In this document: piece after piece, positions 14,073-26,720 of the stretch
Position numbering within the stretch: the first letter of the stretch is position 1
How the letters are laid out: the number at the start of each line of letters is the position of its first letter
DNA from: Solea solea
Taxonomy: Eukaryota > Chordata > Actinopteri > Pleuronectiformes > Soleidae
Direction: 5' to 3'
NCBI RefSeq assembly: GCF_958295425.1
Contig: NC_081150.1
Location: forward strand, 3,492,001 to 3,556,000
Length of the DNA stretch: 64,000 nucleotides
Translations under genes and position numbers: made by a program
Notes under the pieces: generated by a model
What the model saw: only the letters and a program-made list of their open reading frames with translations
Databases searched by the model: none
Told to the model about the DNA's origin: nothing

Positions 14073-14288
14073 ACTGTATATGTCTTTGGTCTTTTGTGAA
14101 CTGACGTCTTCAATTATTTCTGCGTGTTAGCAGGGGTGGGAACGGTGGTGTATGCCTCAGTCTTTTAGTCCAGCTTTGAGAAATTCATGCATGTCAGACT
14201 AACATGTATTTAAAAAGGTCCAGGTTTAGTCAGACTAACACAATCATTAGTTTGTTTTAATGTCATGTAAATGTACTGAGTGATGGGC

Positions 14289-14312
14289 AGAGAGAGAGAG
14301 AGAGAGAGAGAG
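14289..14312. repeat. (AG)12 microsatellite
   Basis: Twelve AG units. Confidence 0.95.
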
Positions 14313-14659
14313 TCAGGAAGGTGACCACAAAGAGATTCACAGGCCCAGACATAAAAAAAACAAAACAATAGCAAAAACAAAAGAGCACTTTTGACAAGGA
14401 GAGTGGAGAAGGTCCCCCATCTGACCACCAGCAGAAGCCACAATACAACAGAGCAAAGAGGAGCCACAATGCCAGACAACACAGAGAGAAAGAAAGAGGC
14501 ACTGTTGTTATGAATACACACTTCCCTTCAGGCTTCGTGTCTCCTCTCACCCACTCTCTGACAAAAGAAACCCAATAGTCATTTTTCTCTTTTGTCTGAA
14601 CAGTACAGGGATTTACCGGCGAAAACCAAAGTCAAGCGGTCTACATCAAAGTAACAAGA

Positions 14660-14967
14660 GTTGTTTAGTTACAGTTCTTTACAAAAGAACTCATCAAGAA
14701 CAATTGCTGTTGCCTACGGAGCGAGAAAGGACACGACAGTATCGGTGCATTACATTTCTTGTCGGAATTTTTCGGGGTCACTCAGATTTCATTAGTGGCA
14801 CTTGTGTCACAGTTGTTTCAGGGTGTTTGTGTACACAAAATACCACGGAGAGCGCTGATATTGACCGGTATTGTTAACCATGAACTAAGTTATTTATTGG
14901 AACACTGTGGGGGTGACGTCACTCCCAGTTCCAACATTCAAGTTCTGATATAAATGGAACACAGCAT
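14660..14967. repeat. ATAAATGGAACAC repeat family, copy 3
   Basis: GGTGACGTCACTCCCAGTTCC followed by TTCTGATATAAATGGAACAC. It shares the TGACGTCACTCCC core with copy 1 and the end with copy 2. Confidence 0.45.
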
Positions 14968-15745
14968 AAGTCTCCGATCTGGTATGGGGGAACATTTTCG
15001 AGGGTCTTTTCAGGGCCGTACCAAGTTACCAAACACATATTGCACTGAACTATTTAGGGTTCATGATTTGTTTCCAAATACTACTGTAATAAACAACAAT
15101 CACTATGCTGGGACCACATGGAATGACAGGCTGGTCTAACTGTCTGTCAGTTACCATCCTGCCCCACCTGCATGCAACATTCCTGTGCTCTCTGAGCACA
15201 TGAAGGGAGTCTTCACACAAAGTCAAAGAGGCATAAAATGCCACTGAAGCAGAGTTGATTCTCACTAATTCTAATTCTAACCAGAAGTTAGCGAGCAAGT
15301 CACAAGAAATGGCAGAAAAAGTGCAGCCAATGCCACTCACAATAGGAACAACCAGACTGTGTGGGATAGATCGGTTATAAGTAGCCTGCTATTGCTACTT
15401 GTGTGGCTTTAAATAAGATGTCCGATGAGCATAAGGATGCTGCTGGTTTACCAGGTTTGGATTAGTTAGTCTTGGCAGTGGAATCAAGTTTTCAATCCTG
15501 ATTACAGGATTAGGTAGTCTGTCCAATACAGAGAAGCAAAGACCAGTGTATGTCTGCCTCAAACAGGATAATCCTAAATATGAGCACTTCCTTTTGTTTA
15601 TTTTACATGTGCTGAATCCTCTTACTGAACACATGCAGGAGTTTTGTAAATTCACCAGTATATTCAGATGCACGCCCCGCAGGCCAGACGTCCCACACCC
15701 ACTGCACTTCCCCTGAAACCTCCCTGTTTCCTCAATGTCATCGAC

Positions 15746-16193
15746 ATGGCGGAGAAAGTAAGTTAGTAGAAGAATGTTATTTTAATCACTGAGTGATTGT
15801 TACTGGGAATGTATCTTCCATATATATAGTACATGAACATGTCCAGCGTGTCTGCAAGGTGTTCAACACAAATGGACCGGTCAAGCGTCCCAAAGATGGT
15901 CATTTTGAAACAAATCCTCAGCCACTACAACAAGAACAACAGAGCACATATTTGCACTGATGCACTGTGAAGCAGTGTGCCCGTGCCTTTTCTTCGACTA
16001 TCATTTCCTCTCCTGTCCCCTGTTATAAGATTGCTTTCCTGTCCGAGAGAGGATTGGAAATGAGTCGAGAGTCAGTGAGTTTAAAGCAAACATCTCTCAG
16101 ACTCTGGGGCTGAATTTTAAAGGAGACTGGTCCAACTACAAAGTGTGGATCTGTGACGGTCTAAGTCAGTGGGGCAAACACGACACCACATAG
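15746..16193 (+). other. exon-like patch with ATGGCGGAGAAA|GTAAGT and a 54-codon frame
   Basis: ATGGCGGAGAAA is immediately followed by GTAAGT. About 270 bases later a pyrimidine tract ends at TATAAG (16029). The frame 16029-16193 reads DCFPVRERIGNESRVSEF, later GDWSNYKVWICDGLSQWG, and stops at TAG. The second half looks protein-like. I cannot name it. The two pieces do not join simply in frame, so a decayed gene copy is as likely as a live one. Confidence 0.2.
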
Positions 16194-16897
16194 ACATGCA
16201 ATTAGCATTTACACTCTTGGTGACCTGTGGTATTTGAGTGTCTACCAAAAGGACAGTAGAAGAACATGAATGTCAGCAAACGGAAAACTTGTTGATACTG
16301 CAGGTCTTCTTCTAAGTGTGTAATAATTAGTGACATCTAATGGTGAGACTGCAGATTGCAACAAACGTAGGACGCCACCACGTACCCCTCACTTTACCAC
16401 AAGTGTAAGGAGAATTATAGTGGCCTCACATACCAGAAAGCTTGTCATTCTACTTCATTTCTGTAATAAGCTTATGCTTGAAAATGAGAAACACAAAGTC
16501 TGGCTCGCTGAACAAACCTTCATAAAACAAGACAATTTACAACAGCACATGCAAAAGGCTTATTCTCAGGCTATGAAAACCAAACAATTTTTTTTAATTA
16601 TTATTTTCAAGTGATTATACACTCATAAAAACCTTTGAGTGGTATAGTCCAAGTCAATGTCGTGTTTTAGCAGGGAGAACATGTGTGCTACACAAGTGCA
16701 TTAACGATGGCTATGTTCAGTTCATGGAAGTCAGGACAGTGTAAAAGTGAACCAGCATGTACCCTGAAACTGATGAGAGCTAAATGGGAACTCCACCATC
16801 ATTCATTTGATTATTTACACCTGTGACCTGTCAAATGCTGTGTTTTCTTCATGATAAGGTTTGGATTAGAACAGTTTGGAATGGTAAAGACTTCGTT

Positions 16898-17199
16898 TGT
16901 GTTTCCACTGGGAACACTACCTTTATTTGGTAGGCGGGGTGTGGGCTGCGACCGATGGCAACGTCAGAGAAATACGTAGAATGGTGTTGTACCGGTGTGG
17001 CGACAGTGAACGACTCAAGTTCTATGGGACATATGGGATACACTGGTCCCAATGGGGTTTTTCTTTCGCCCAATCAGCTGACTGTCGCTCCAGTTTAACC
17101 GTACCCATACCCTTTTACACTGGTGAACCCAAAGGGGAGGGTGCCAAAAATAGAATGGTTGGGGCTGGATATTTTGGTACCATTCCTAATGGAAACACA
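16898..17199. mobile_element. MITE-like element with TGTGTTTCCA ends
   Basis: The left end TGTGTTTCCACTGGGAA and right end TTCCTAATGGAAACACA are imperfect inverted repeats about 300 bp apart. Interior pieces (GGTGCCAAAAATAGAATGG, GGTTGGGGCTGGATATTTTGG, TACCATTCC) recur in inverse orientation at 35.6 and 37.3 kb. This fits a hAT-type non-autonomous DNA transposon. Confidence 0.6.
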
Positions 17200-19253
17200 T
17201 AATAATTTGCACCATACTGTGCCAACCCGAACCTTTTAACTCGATGGAAACATGGCCACTGTACAAAGGCTCCACTTGTGCCAATTAACACTCCAAAATC
17301 ACGTCCAGGCCGTAATCCATTTTGTCTATAAACAGAATAGGTGTAAAATTTGTCATTAGGCAGTTATTACTGGTCCAAACTACACAACAATTTACAGCAT
17401 CAAACTATCCAAATTGGCAAGGAGGATACTAAGACAGTTTAGATGGTTTGGCTTGAAAAATTATGTCAAAAGTTATTCAACTTGGAATATGTGGCTTTTA
17501 TTTTCAGACCACGTAAGAACTTGAGTTGCAACAGTTTACCATTTTCACCATTTAGCATACTATCACCTGCACGATTCATCCTCTGTAGGCGAGTAAAGGT
17601 ATAAGAAACCTTCAAGGAAAACCATTCAATAGTTGATGAGAATAAGCTTTAATTCTGATCATATACTGACAAGCGCCAACATTATAGAACCAAATGAAAC
17701 CCTGATGTTCAGGGGACAATGGAAAGAACTGCAGTGGTATTCAGTGGTTGGATGTTGAGTTGGGAGCGGCCTTGACACCTCTGTTACTGCGCCTTCACCC
17801 TGAGCACTGACACCATGTCTCTGAGAGACGGACTTCACAGAAACGCTGCATTCAAAATGTGAATTGTGCGTCATCTTTGTGCATAATAAGCGACTGCAAC
17901 AACACTGGTGGACACATTCAATAACACAACGAGCATCTGTGTTGAGGACAGATGATTGAATGAGCTTCATTAAACTTCCACTGAGCATACTCAGTGTGTT
18001 TTTCCACTCATAACATCATAAGAGTCAGGCCAGATGGCTCATGTCTCGCATTTTTTTCATTTTATTATACAACATCCAGGAAATGCTATGATATGCTTGT
18101 AATACAAGGCCGGTAATTTGGGTTTGGTCCTTTTCCTTATTGCAATTACAGCACTGCGCTTTCTGAAGACAATGTGATGCCTTGAACACTGATAAGGCAC
18201 AAATATGAAGGCATAATTTGTGGATTCAAACTGGCTAATAGTTTCATTATTCGCTGCCATACTCACCCAACCCTAATGGTAGTAAAGTGCTTAAAATCAA
18301 TTTAGAAAATCAAGAGTGACATGTTTAAAAACATCTGTTATTGATAACCAACCAAGGCTCCGATGACAGATTTCAAAATGTTTCATCATTCGCAGATTTT
18401 TCCCATCACATTTATTATCCCTTGATATTAATATGATGTTTTATTAAACGGGGAAAATTTATTCATTAACTATGGATATGCCTCAAGTGTAATCATAACC
18501 CTTGGCTGCAGATCCGCCTCAAACTCAGCTCATGCACTGAAGTCATTTCATGACACCTGTGCCAATTATAAGAGCGAGGTCACATCAAAACAAAATACAA
18601 CAGATTATTAAAATCAACAAATCATAAAATTTAATGAAGGCATCGTCCCGAACCATCACAGCTGAGGCTTCTAATGATGCAAAAAAAAAAAGCATGTGAC
18701 TGTCTGCCAACTGCCAACATGAGGTTATCTGACATGAAACGAGTGCCAGAGGCATCTCGAGGCAGACGAACTGTAGCATAGATAAACATCACAAACCGCT
18801 CATGAGGCTAATAAAGTCGGGTGGATAACCTGAGGCGCTGGATGATGATGCACCAGTCATTTACAGCTCTCCACCATCAAAGTAAAAAGCATATGTGTGT
18901 GTGTGTGTGTGTGCTGGAAAGGGAGGCACAATGAGCTGGCCGCCAGGCTCCTCAGCCTAAATGTACACTCAACCCAGTAATCAAGGGTTCCCATGCAGGA
19001 GACAGTCAACACAGCTGCGGAGAACAGAGAGGGCGGATCAATCGCTGGTAACTGGCAGATCTGTTTGAGTCAGCAAGTTAAGAATCATTAGGGTAAATCA
19101 CGAGAAGCTTTTTAACTTTCCCTCAAACCACCTTCCACTGTGGTTTCTCATTCAGTCGCCTGGTGTATGTTGTGTGTGTATCCGGCCAGTCTATTGTCCA
19201 CTGATTAGATCAATCCATCTCAGAATGACTCAAGGAGGAGTTGTGATACAACA
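17200..19253. other. no gene seen
   Basis: Intergenic; contains (TG)10 at 18894-18913. Frames at 17659-17988 and 18057-18779 lack supporting splice sites. Confidence 0.5.
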
Positions 19254-19564
19254 AGGGCTGCAACTAACTTTAATTATTTTAATAATGAACTGTTCTGTCC
19301 ATTTTTTTAAATTTTTTTTTGTCATTCGGTGTATAAGATGTCAGAAAATGTTGAAAAATGTTGATTGGCGTTTCCCAAACCTCGAGAACAGGATGTTCTC
19401 AAATGTCTTGTTTTGTCCACAAACCGCAGTGATTCAGTTTTAATGATTTCTTTGTTATTTGAAGGACAAAAACCAGAAAATATTCCTACTTGAGATACTG
19501 AAAAAAAATCACAAAGCTTGGTGGAATTATTAAAAAAAAAAAAAAAATGAATCATTGCAGCCCT
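19254..19564. mobile_element. AGGGCTGCAA element, full-length copy
   Basis: It is bounded by AAGGGCTGCAAC and TTGCAGCCCTT, perfect inverted ends. Inside are TCAGAAAATGTTGAAAAATG, CTCAAATGTCTTGTTTTGTC and CACAAACC. This is one of the commonest teleost interspersed repeats, and several more copies follow in this window. Confidence 0.75.
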
Positions 19565-19604
19565 TGATACAACCTAGCTCTATATGCTAATAAATGTCTT
19601 CTAT

Positions 19605-19770
19605 AGGGCTGCAACAATTCACGATTAATGGATTATTAATTGATGGAGTAAACCGATCTATTTTTTGGATTGTGTTCAAAACAGGTCGACATTTTACACC
19701 ATTTTCTGCATTTTATAGATGACAATGGGAACTGAAATCAAGAAAATAATCCACAGATGAATCAGTGATG
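19605..19770 (+). repeat. AGGGCTGCAA element, truncated copy
   Basis: It begins AGGGCTGCAACAATTCACGA with ATTAATTGATG and AAAATAATCCACAGATGAAT. The right end is lost. It lies 40 bp from a full copy. Confidence 0.55.
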
Positions 19771-22700
19771 AGAGTTTGTTCGATACTTACTGTATCATTA
19801 CTCATTACTGAGGATACAAAAAACAAAGTATAGCTGAGTAGTGCAAGAACTGTATAATGGAAAAGCGCCTTAAAGAGATCGCGACAAACATAGAGGAATA
19901 AAAAAAACTGCCCTCTACTAAACCATGTGGGTGCATTTTTTACAGTATTTGAATCACAGTGCAAAGTTGGAGTTACCAACTCCATCCAACTCTATATTAT
20001 ACAGTATGTAAATTGTGGCCACGTTGTTACAGAACAAACTTACTGCAAGTGTTACCTCCGCCCATCTTTGTCGTTCTTTGCCAGATGATGTGCTGCAAAA
20101 GCCTCTTGTAACATCTTAGTTTGGGGTTTGTTTTGAGCACAGAACGGTACTTTTATGACTCTCAGCTGTACTCTCTCTCTCTCTCTACTGTTTAACGACT
20201 GTTGCATAAGTAAATCATCATAAATCACTTATTTTGCTCAGCAGTGGGCTATAATGAGTCAGTTCTCACATGAGAGAGAGAATTGTACCGCTTGAGAATT
20301 GCAAGTACACACACTGTTGAAACCATTATGTGTCTGCATGAACTTAATAATATCCCTGTAGATGAAAACCTGTTTATATAGTATGGCGTTTTTGTTTTGT
20401 TTTTTCAAATTTGCACAAAAAGAAAGTCAGATTTTTCAAAATTTCAAAATAACCCTTAGGAGATGGAATGATGACATGTTGATAAAAGATAAATGGAATG
20501 TGTCCCATCGACATGGATTCCCCAAATTAAAGATTAAGTTAAGAAATCTGCACTGGAGAAATAGCAGAAATTGTGGACAAGAGGACGTAAAGAGGAACAA
20601 CAACATTCCTCCAAGATTTAGTACAAGAGGCAAATGTTACTCTGATAAAAATGGGCTGCTTAATCACACATTTTTAATTCTCCTTGACACTCTTTTGTGT
20701 TGTTCTTACCCTTCTACAGTGGCCCAGACTTTTGTATCACCTACTGCTTATTGCTGCAATGTATTAACTCCTAATATTAGCGTAACAGTAGTGGTTTTAA
20801 ACACATTTAAAAACATTTTCTTTGATCAAATTTGAGAAATGTTGGTTAAAATCAGCTTGAAAGTAAATTAAGTTAATAAATAGAGCTGCTATCCCGTGAC
20901 TGATATTAGTATAATTTGCTGATTATGTTTATTTTTAGCTCCTTTACTAACTACCTTAAATTACTTCCCTCATGTGACCACCACTAAACTCATTGACTGT
21001 AATTTTGGTCAGCTTAATTATGACCACAATTTGCTAAATGAGGAAAACAGATGCAGAGGAAGAGGACTCAAGTTCATGTCATGCAGGGGGAAAAAAATAA
21101 AATAAATTACAGCCAAAAACTTCTGGACACATGGCCACCAAAAAAGCAAATCATTAAAGAATGTGATTATTTGCAAATGTTCACTTTATAATAATAATAA
21201 TAATTTTCACATGATACACAATACATGGTCCTCCATACCAATAACATCACGATACAATGATTCCAGTGGCAGCCCGTCCACATGAAGAAGAAGAAAATTT
21301 AAATAAATGAGCTACACATTATACAGTCTGCGACTACCATGTGTAATCTGCATTCAAATGTAGTTTAAAAACATTCTCTCACTCGTTTACAGCGATTGTC
21401 GGTCAAGTGGCACACAAATCTTTACCGTAGACACATGCACATAGGAACGCCCCTCAGATACAAAAGATAGGAAAACTCTGGGGCGTAAAAGACCGCCCAC
21501 AGCCAAGCGAACTGGCCCAGATCACCGGATATAAATATCTTGGTGAGACACATAATGGGTGAGTCCATCAAGTCTTAATAGACCTTTTGCTGAACTTTTG
21601 TTAACGTCAAACTTGCTGTAAACTCCCTCTTCTTCAGCCAGGTATCTTTTGCCCTCCAACTTTTTCCCTCATTCATTTAAGCAGCCCCGCCGCGAGCAGA
21701 CATCAAGTATCGACACGTGGCAAGTGAAACTGGCCAGAACTGTTAACTTTATAGTGCCTTGATTTGTTAATTAAAATATATTTGCCCTGGTGTATCGATT
21801 ATTGTATTGCACGAGGAAGGGCAACAATATATCACCAAATTGAAGTTTTGACCCACCCGTAATTGTGATAAAGATTAAAAAAAAAGGCCTTGAAAGAGCT
21901 TTTCACAAGCCATGAAGTCTACTGACAGAAGAGTCTGAGCTGCTGTGCAGGCAGCAGACGTTTGGCTGGGCAGCAGTGAAAGCTCCAGTCCAGCAGAGCC
22001 AACACCAGACACTGTCCATGTTACAAAGCAGACGCTGATCAAACACAATGGAAACTGGAGCCAGGCACGCACATATTACGCAGTCCAACCTTTAAACATG
22101 TGTGTACACTCCCAAATCTATTCACAGTCATGTTGCTAACACTAAACTTTAACAACTAAAAAAAGCCATTTCATGCATAAACGCATGCACACACACACAG
22201 AAACAGGAGTTTGTGTTTCCTACATCTTTAAGTAATAGTTCAGGGTCTTCTTCAGTGTGGTTGTTTCAGGGACTGGCAAATAGTCAGACGCCACTTTATC
22301 TCATCATTAGACAACTTTCTCTAATTGGAAACTGAGGTCTGTATAATCTGCTCACTCGACCACACCAAAGTCCACGGAGAAAAATCAGCGTTTCTCGCTC
22401 CTGTGAAGACGAGAGCTGCTGCTCTACTGTTTCCCCAACTGTTGGTAGGTTTGTGTCACTTGGGTAAATTTTAAAAGATGGGTTTCCAACAATAAAGTCA
22501 CAATAACACACTGTTGAAGGCTGCAGTGAATTAACTACTTATGTAGGATGTGATGTCAAATTGCTGATTCTTAAGATACTGACGAATAAAAAAGGGTGTA
22601 GATTTTATTTAGGTGAGTTAAATTGTTTTTTACTCTGTGTCCCAAGATAATTCTTGAGTCTTGACACACAGCGTAGTGAGCACTGACCATACAACCACAT

Positions 22701-22966
22701 TTTATAAGAACCTGAACTATCCCTTTAACATGACAAGGCCAATGTGAATGAATGAGTGAGTGAGTAAGGGCAGAACCTGCTGACCTGAAGCCTTTCAGCA
22801 GGTCAGGGCACAACAAAACAGAGAGGTATGTTTGTGAAGGTGATTACCTTTGAAAACGAGGCTGATCACCTGTCTGCCTGAACACACACTCAACATGAAG
22901 TTATGTTAGCGGCATAATCTCACTTTGAACTACGGCTACAGTTTTTCTTTCTCCTAATTTAAGAAT
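19771..22966. other. no gene seen
   Basis: AT-rich intergenic sequence. The 157-codon frame at 20362-20835 is Lys/Asn/Phe-rich, as expected by chance at this base composition, and has no recognisable domain. Confidence 0.5.
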
Positions 22967-23085
22967 ATTCAAACATAATGGGATGCAGCGCTAAACAAAA
23001 ACCATCCGACGCGAAAAAAAGGAGTAAAAATGAGCAAAATCTAGTTATTAAAGAGGGGCGAGGAGCTGTATCCACTTCCTAAAAG
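22967..23085 (+). other. candidate exon with 34-codon ORF beginning MGCS
   Basis: A strong acceptor (TTTTTCTTTCTCCTAATTTAAG) is followed 11 bases later by an ATG in good context (A at -3, G at +4). The frame 22978-23082 reads MGCSAKQKPSDAKKRSKNEQ then NLVIKEGRGAVSTS and stop. Gly2-Cys3 with a following basic region is the pattern of N-myristoylated, palmitoylated membrane anchors, although Lys at position 6 is not the preferred Ser. AAAAG|GTCTGT just after the stop, or GCT|GTATCC inside the frame, could act as donors. I do not recognise the protein. It could be a small-protein exon, the start of a larger spliced gene, or chance. Confidence 0.3.
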
Positions 23086-23494
23086 GTCTGTGAAGGCGCA
23101 GAACTATGAGTCGCTGCGCTCAGTGCACTGACCCAGTTGTAGCGAGATGAACAAACATCCTCACCCTTTTTTACCAGAGGCTTGTCTGGACTCGCCACAG
23201 ACAGACACGGGTGAAAGGAAGAGGACCAACAATGAATGCTTTACTCTTTTATAGTGACAGATGTATTTTTATTCTTTGCTGCTTTCGATTAAGACACAGA
23301 TGTAGGGGAAAGTGACTTTTTCCACCCCGTCCATTCAGTGCTAAGTCTGGGCAGGTTGTGTTGTTGACACAAAAAAATCAAAACAGTATGGGCTGGCCTT
23401 AATATAAAACACATCAGGTGCTCTGTTCAAGCCTTTGGTTACAGCTTTGTTGTGACCATTACTCACAAAAGCCAGGAAGACAGTTTCTATTACA

Positions 23495-23697
23495 ACTGTT
23501 GAGTCAATACTCGATTGTTAATTGATTACTAAACAAAAACAATGATTAAAACAAGCGAAGAAATCACTAAAACTGAATCATTTTGAGAACATCTGCATTT
23601 TTGAGGTTTGGGAAACAACATTTATGCACCAAACAACTAAGAAAATATTCAACAGATGAATTGATTATGAAAATAATGGTTTGTTGCAGCTGTAATA
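23495..23697 (-). repeat. AGGGCTGCAA element, reverse partial copy
   Basis: AATTGATTATGAAAATAATG and TTTGTTGCAGCTGTAA form the right end; GAGGTTTGGGAAACAACAT and CCAAACAACTAAGAAAATAT lie inside. Confidence 0.6.
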
Positions 23698-26401
23698 ACA
23701 TGTCACAGTAACAGGTTGGTTCACTGGTGGCACCTGACACCACCTCGATACGCAGTAAGGCTGCTGTCAGATAATCTCTGAAGCTGAGATATCAGATATC
23801 ACAGTCTAATCTGCACTTTATGATTTAATCATGCTCAAGATACACAGTTTTGAGAGCACTCTGAGAGCAGATGAGTCCTAAGAACATGATGCATCGTCTC
23901 CGTTGTTGCACTGACAAGCAGGTTCACGCAGAAGACGATTACGGAGCTTTTTATTTTATGTCTACGTGTGCGGTTTTGGTCATTTACACTGTAGATGCCT
24001 GTCATCGGGGAAAACGAGCCGTGTTCATGCAACAACGTGTCAGGAAAACCCAGTTTAGCTGATATTATTTGTTATTTGTATCAGAGTCAGATACAAAAAC
24101 AGAAAGGCTTGGATTGTTCTTTATTGGACCGGACCTGCACTGTAGCTCCATTTTCTCTCACCCGGAAGTTCACTTTTTCTCTTCAGGTACCAAAGTTAGG
24201 CACCATTTGATTTAACATGAATTAGTATTCAGCAGTACCAATGTAATCCTTCAATAGTATCATAAAATATAGAGTTCAGTACCAAGGCACATTCCTCTTA
24301 CTCAGTGGCTTCATTTTGATTTAGCAGAGGTAAATGTTGATCATTGTATCCCTTTTACTTTATTGTGTCGATATGCTAACATTTGCTAATAAGCATTAAA
24401 CAAAGTGCAGCCGAGGCTGATGGGAACGTTGCTTTCCGATCGTAAATATTTCGGACAAGACGATGGCATGAGATCAATGTGATGTGGTTGCCATAGTGTG
24501 GCTACACATCATCCTGCATACTGATGTTAAAATGTGTTGATATGGTGGCAACATAAAGGAAAAGAGAGATGACATGTGGGCAAATGTATGATGGTGGTAA
24601 ACAGAACAAAATACTGCTCTGCTTTGCTTAGTTGCCGGTCATGTGATATTTGAACACAGTGTTGTGTGCACAAGTCTTACTTGTAGGATGACAATGGACC
24701 ATGCTCTGCATCTATTCATGCGTTCAGATTCTGGAAGTCCTCAAATAAACAAGTCAATCTGTGGAAACAAAGACAACATGTATCAGTCACTACTGTTTTT
24801 TCCTCCACCAATAAATAGGGATCACAATTAGGACCATGATTGTCTAATACAAGTGTAGGTGCATCTGTACATCTTTAGCAAAGGACCTTTTTTTTGCCAA
24901 TTATGATATAAAATCTTTTGGAAACTGGTCCAGGAACACCAAGTGACCAAGTTTGACTCTCTTCAGACTCTTAAAGAACTTAAAGGCATAGTAGGCAGGG
25001 TGTTTTTGTCGTTAAATCAGTATTTCCATAACAACTTCTCAGAATACCATAAATAAAGTAATCTTCTTTGTCTGTGACCTGGTTTATAATCTGTGACTGT
25101 CCTTTTCTTGGTGACTCCTGGCTGGCTGTGTCAGCTGCAGCTCATATGGCGATGCTGAAGGGCAGGGATGTGGCTAAAAATGCCACTGTTTGAAATTCTC
25201 AGTCAGTCATATATAGATCCCTCTTTTATTACATAACACATCATTACAAAATACTATCAGGCAATGTGACACATGTGTTTTTATTTAGGGATGATATTAA
25301 CTCACATACATGGACACACCTAGGATTTTATATCATATGGTTCTAATATTTGCATACTGTCTATTTCCTACATTTATCTGTGTCTTTTTCTCTGAATACC
25401 AATGTTTGTTTTTAAAAGTTTCAGCAATTCTCCATCATATCAAACACATTCAAATCCTTAAATCACCCCCTGAATTAAATGGATTTGTCTGAGTCTCTGT
25501 GTGACTCTGTCTCTCTGTTAGCTTATTTTATTTTGGACATATTATTTCCCTCAAAGTCACAGACTCTTGCAGCTCAGTCACGATAAAAAATAAATACTAA
25601 TCATCGGTTCAAAGGTTCAGAAAGAGAAAGTGGACTCCAAGAAAAATACAGTTACACTGAAATTCTCCCCAAGCTAAGAAGCTCATTTCAAAGCACTTGT
25701 GTGGGGTCTTAGAAAAACCCAGCAATTTTATAAAACATAACATTTCTTAAGTGGCAGGTCAGACTACTGTATAAACTCTCCTTTCTGGTCAAGCCAATAT
25801 TAAATCAGTCACAGATAATCTAGAGGAAAGAGCCAGAGGCATTGAGATTTGAAGTTTGTAGAGAATTCAGAGAAAGAAAATTGGCCGAAAATATGTGAAA
25901 AGATGGCAAACTGTTAAGTACTGAATTGTGCCGATATAGCACTTAATGGGGGTTTTTAGTCAGGTCATAAATAATGGCTGGAGGACACAATACGGCCACC
26001 TCACGTAATTCTCTGGTAGATCACAATCTCCTGGTCTCCTATGTGGTCAGAATCTGGCTGTGGTCGTTCAAATATGACATGTATAGTTGCAGTCATAGCA
26101 TCCACTTATGAGTTTGTAGTTGTCACTGACACAAGGGGCATGGTTTCATTGCCTTTAACATACACACACCCCACATTACAGAGCACACAATACTGCTAAA
26201 CCCAATGTTAGCACGACTGTTTGTTTTTCTCAGTATTGAGAAAGTAAACACAGCAGTGTACAACTAAAAACACAAAGAAGTGTTTCCACAAAACGGTTCA
26301 GAAGTGAAAATGTTCAACAGTTCATTGTGATAAAAGCTTATTGTTGCTGCCACTGGATACAAACAAACGCTCCCTCATTGAGGTCTGATAGTGTTGCTTG
26401 T
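23698..26401. other. no gene seen
   Basis: AT-rich intergenic sequence with no recognised repeat or splice-flanked frame. Confidence 0.5.
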
Positions 26402-26720
26402 AGAGCTGCAACTAACGATTATTTTCATAATCGATTAATCTGTCGATTATTTTCTCAATTAATCATTTGGTCCATAAAATATCAGAAAACCTTTAAAAAA
26501 ATTGACCGGTGTTCGTCAAACCTGGACATGATGATATTCTCAAATGTCTTGTTTTGTCCACAAACCAAAATGATTGACTTTTAATGATTTATTTGTTATC
26601 CAGAGCAAAGAAATTAAGAAAATATTCATATTTAAGAAGCTTAAACAATCAGAAATCTTGTTTTAATTATGAAAGAAGCTTCAAACCGATTAATCGATTA
26701 TCAAAATAGTTTCAGCTCGA
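26402..26720 (+). mobile_element. AGGGCTGCAA element, near full-length copy
   Basis: It starts AGAGCTGCAACTAACGATTA and contains AATCGATTAATCTGTCGATT, TTGGTCCATAAAATATCAG and CTCAAATGTCTTGTTTTGTC. It ends ACCGATTAATCGATTATCA then TTTCAGCTC. Confidence 0.75.

Noticed and set aside
13718..14113. Tyr/Ile-rich frames of up to 131 codons on both strands
   Set aside because: Direct read-through of the TA microsatellite.
18240..18300. GTGAGT donor on the minus strand near 18.25 kb
   Set aside because: The adjoining sequence has no open coding frame.
20362..20835. 157-codon plus-strand frame
   Set aside because: No recognised domain, composition expected from AT-rich DNA, no splice evidence.
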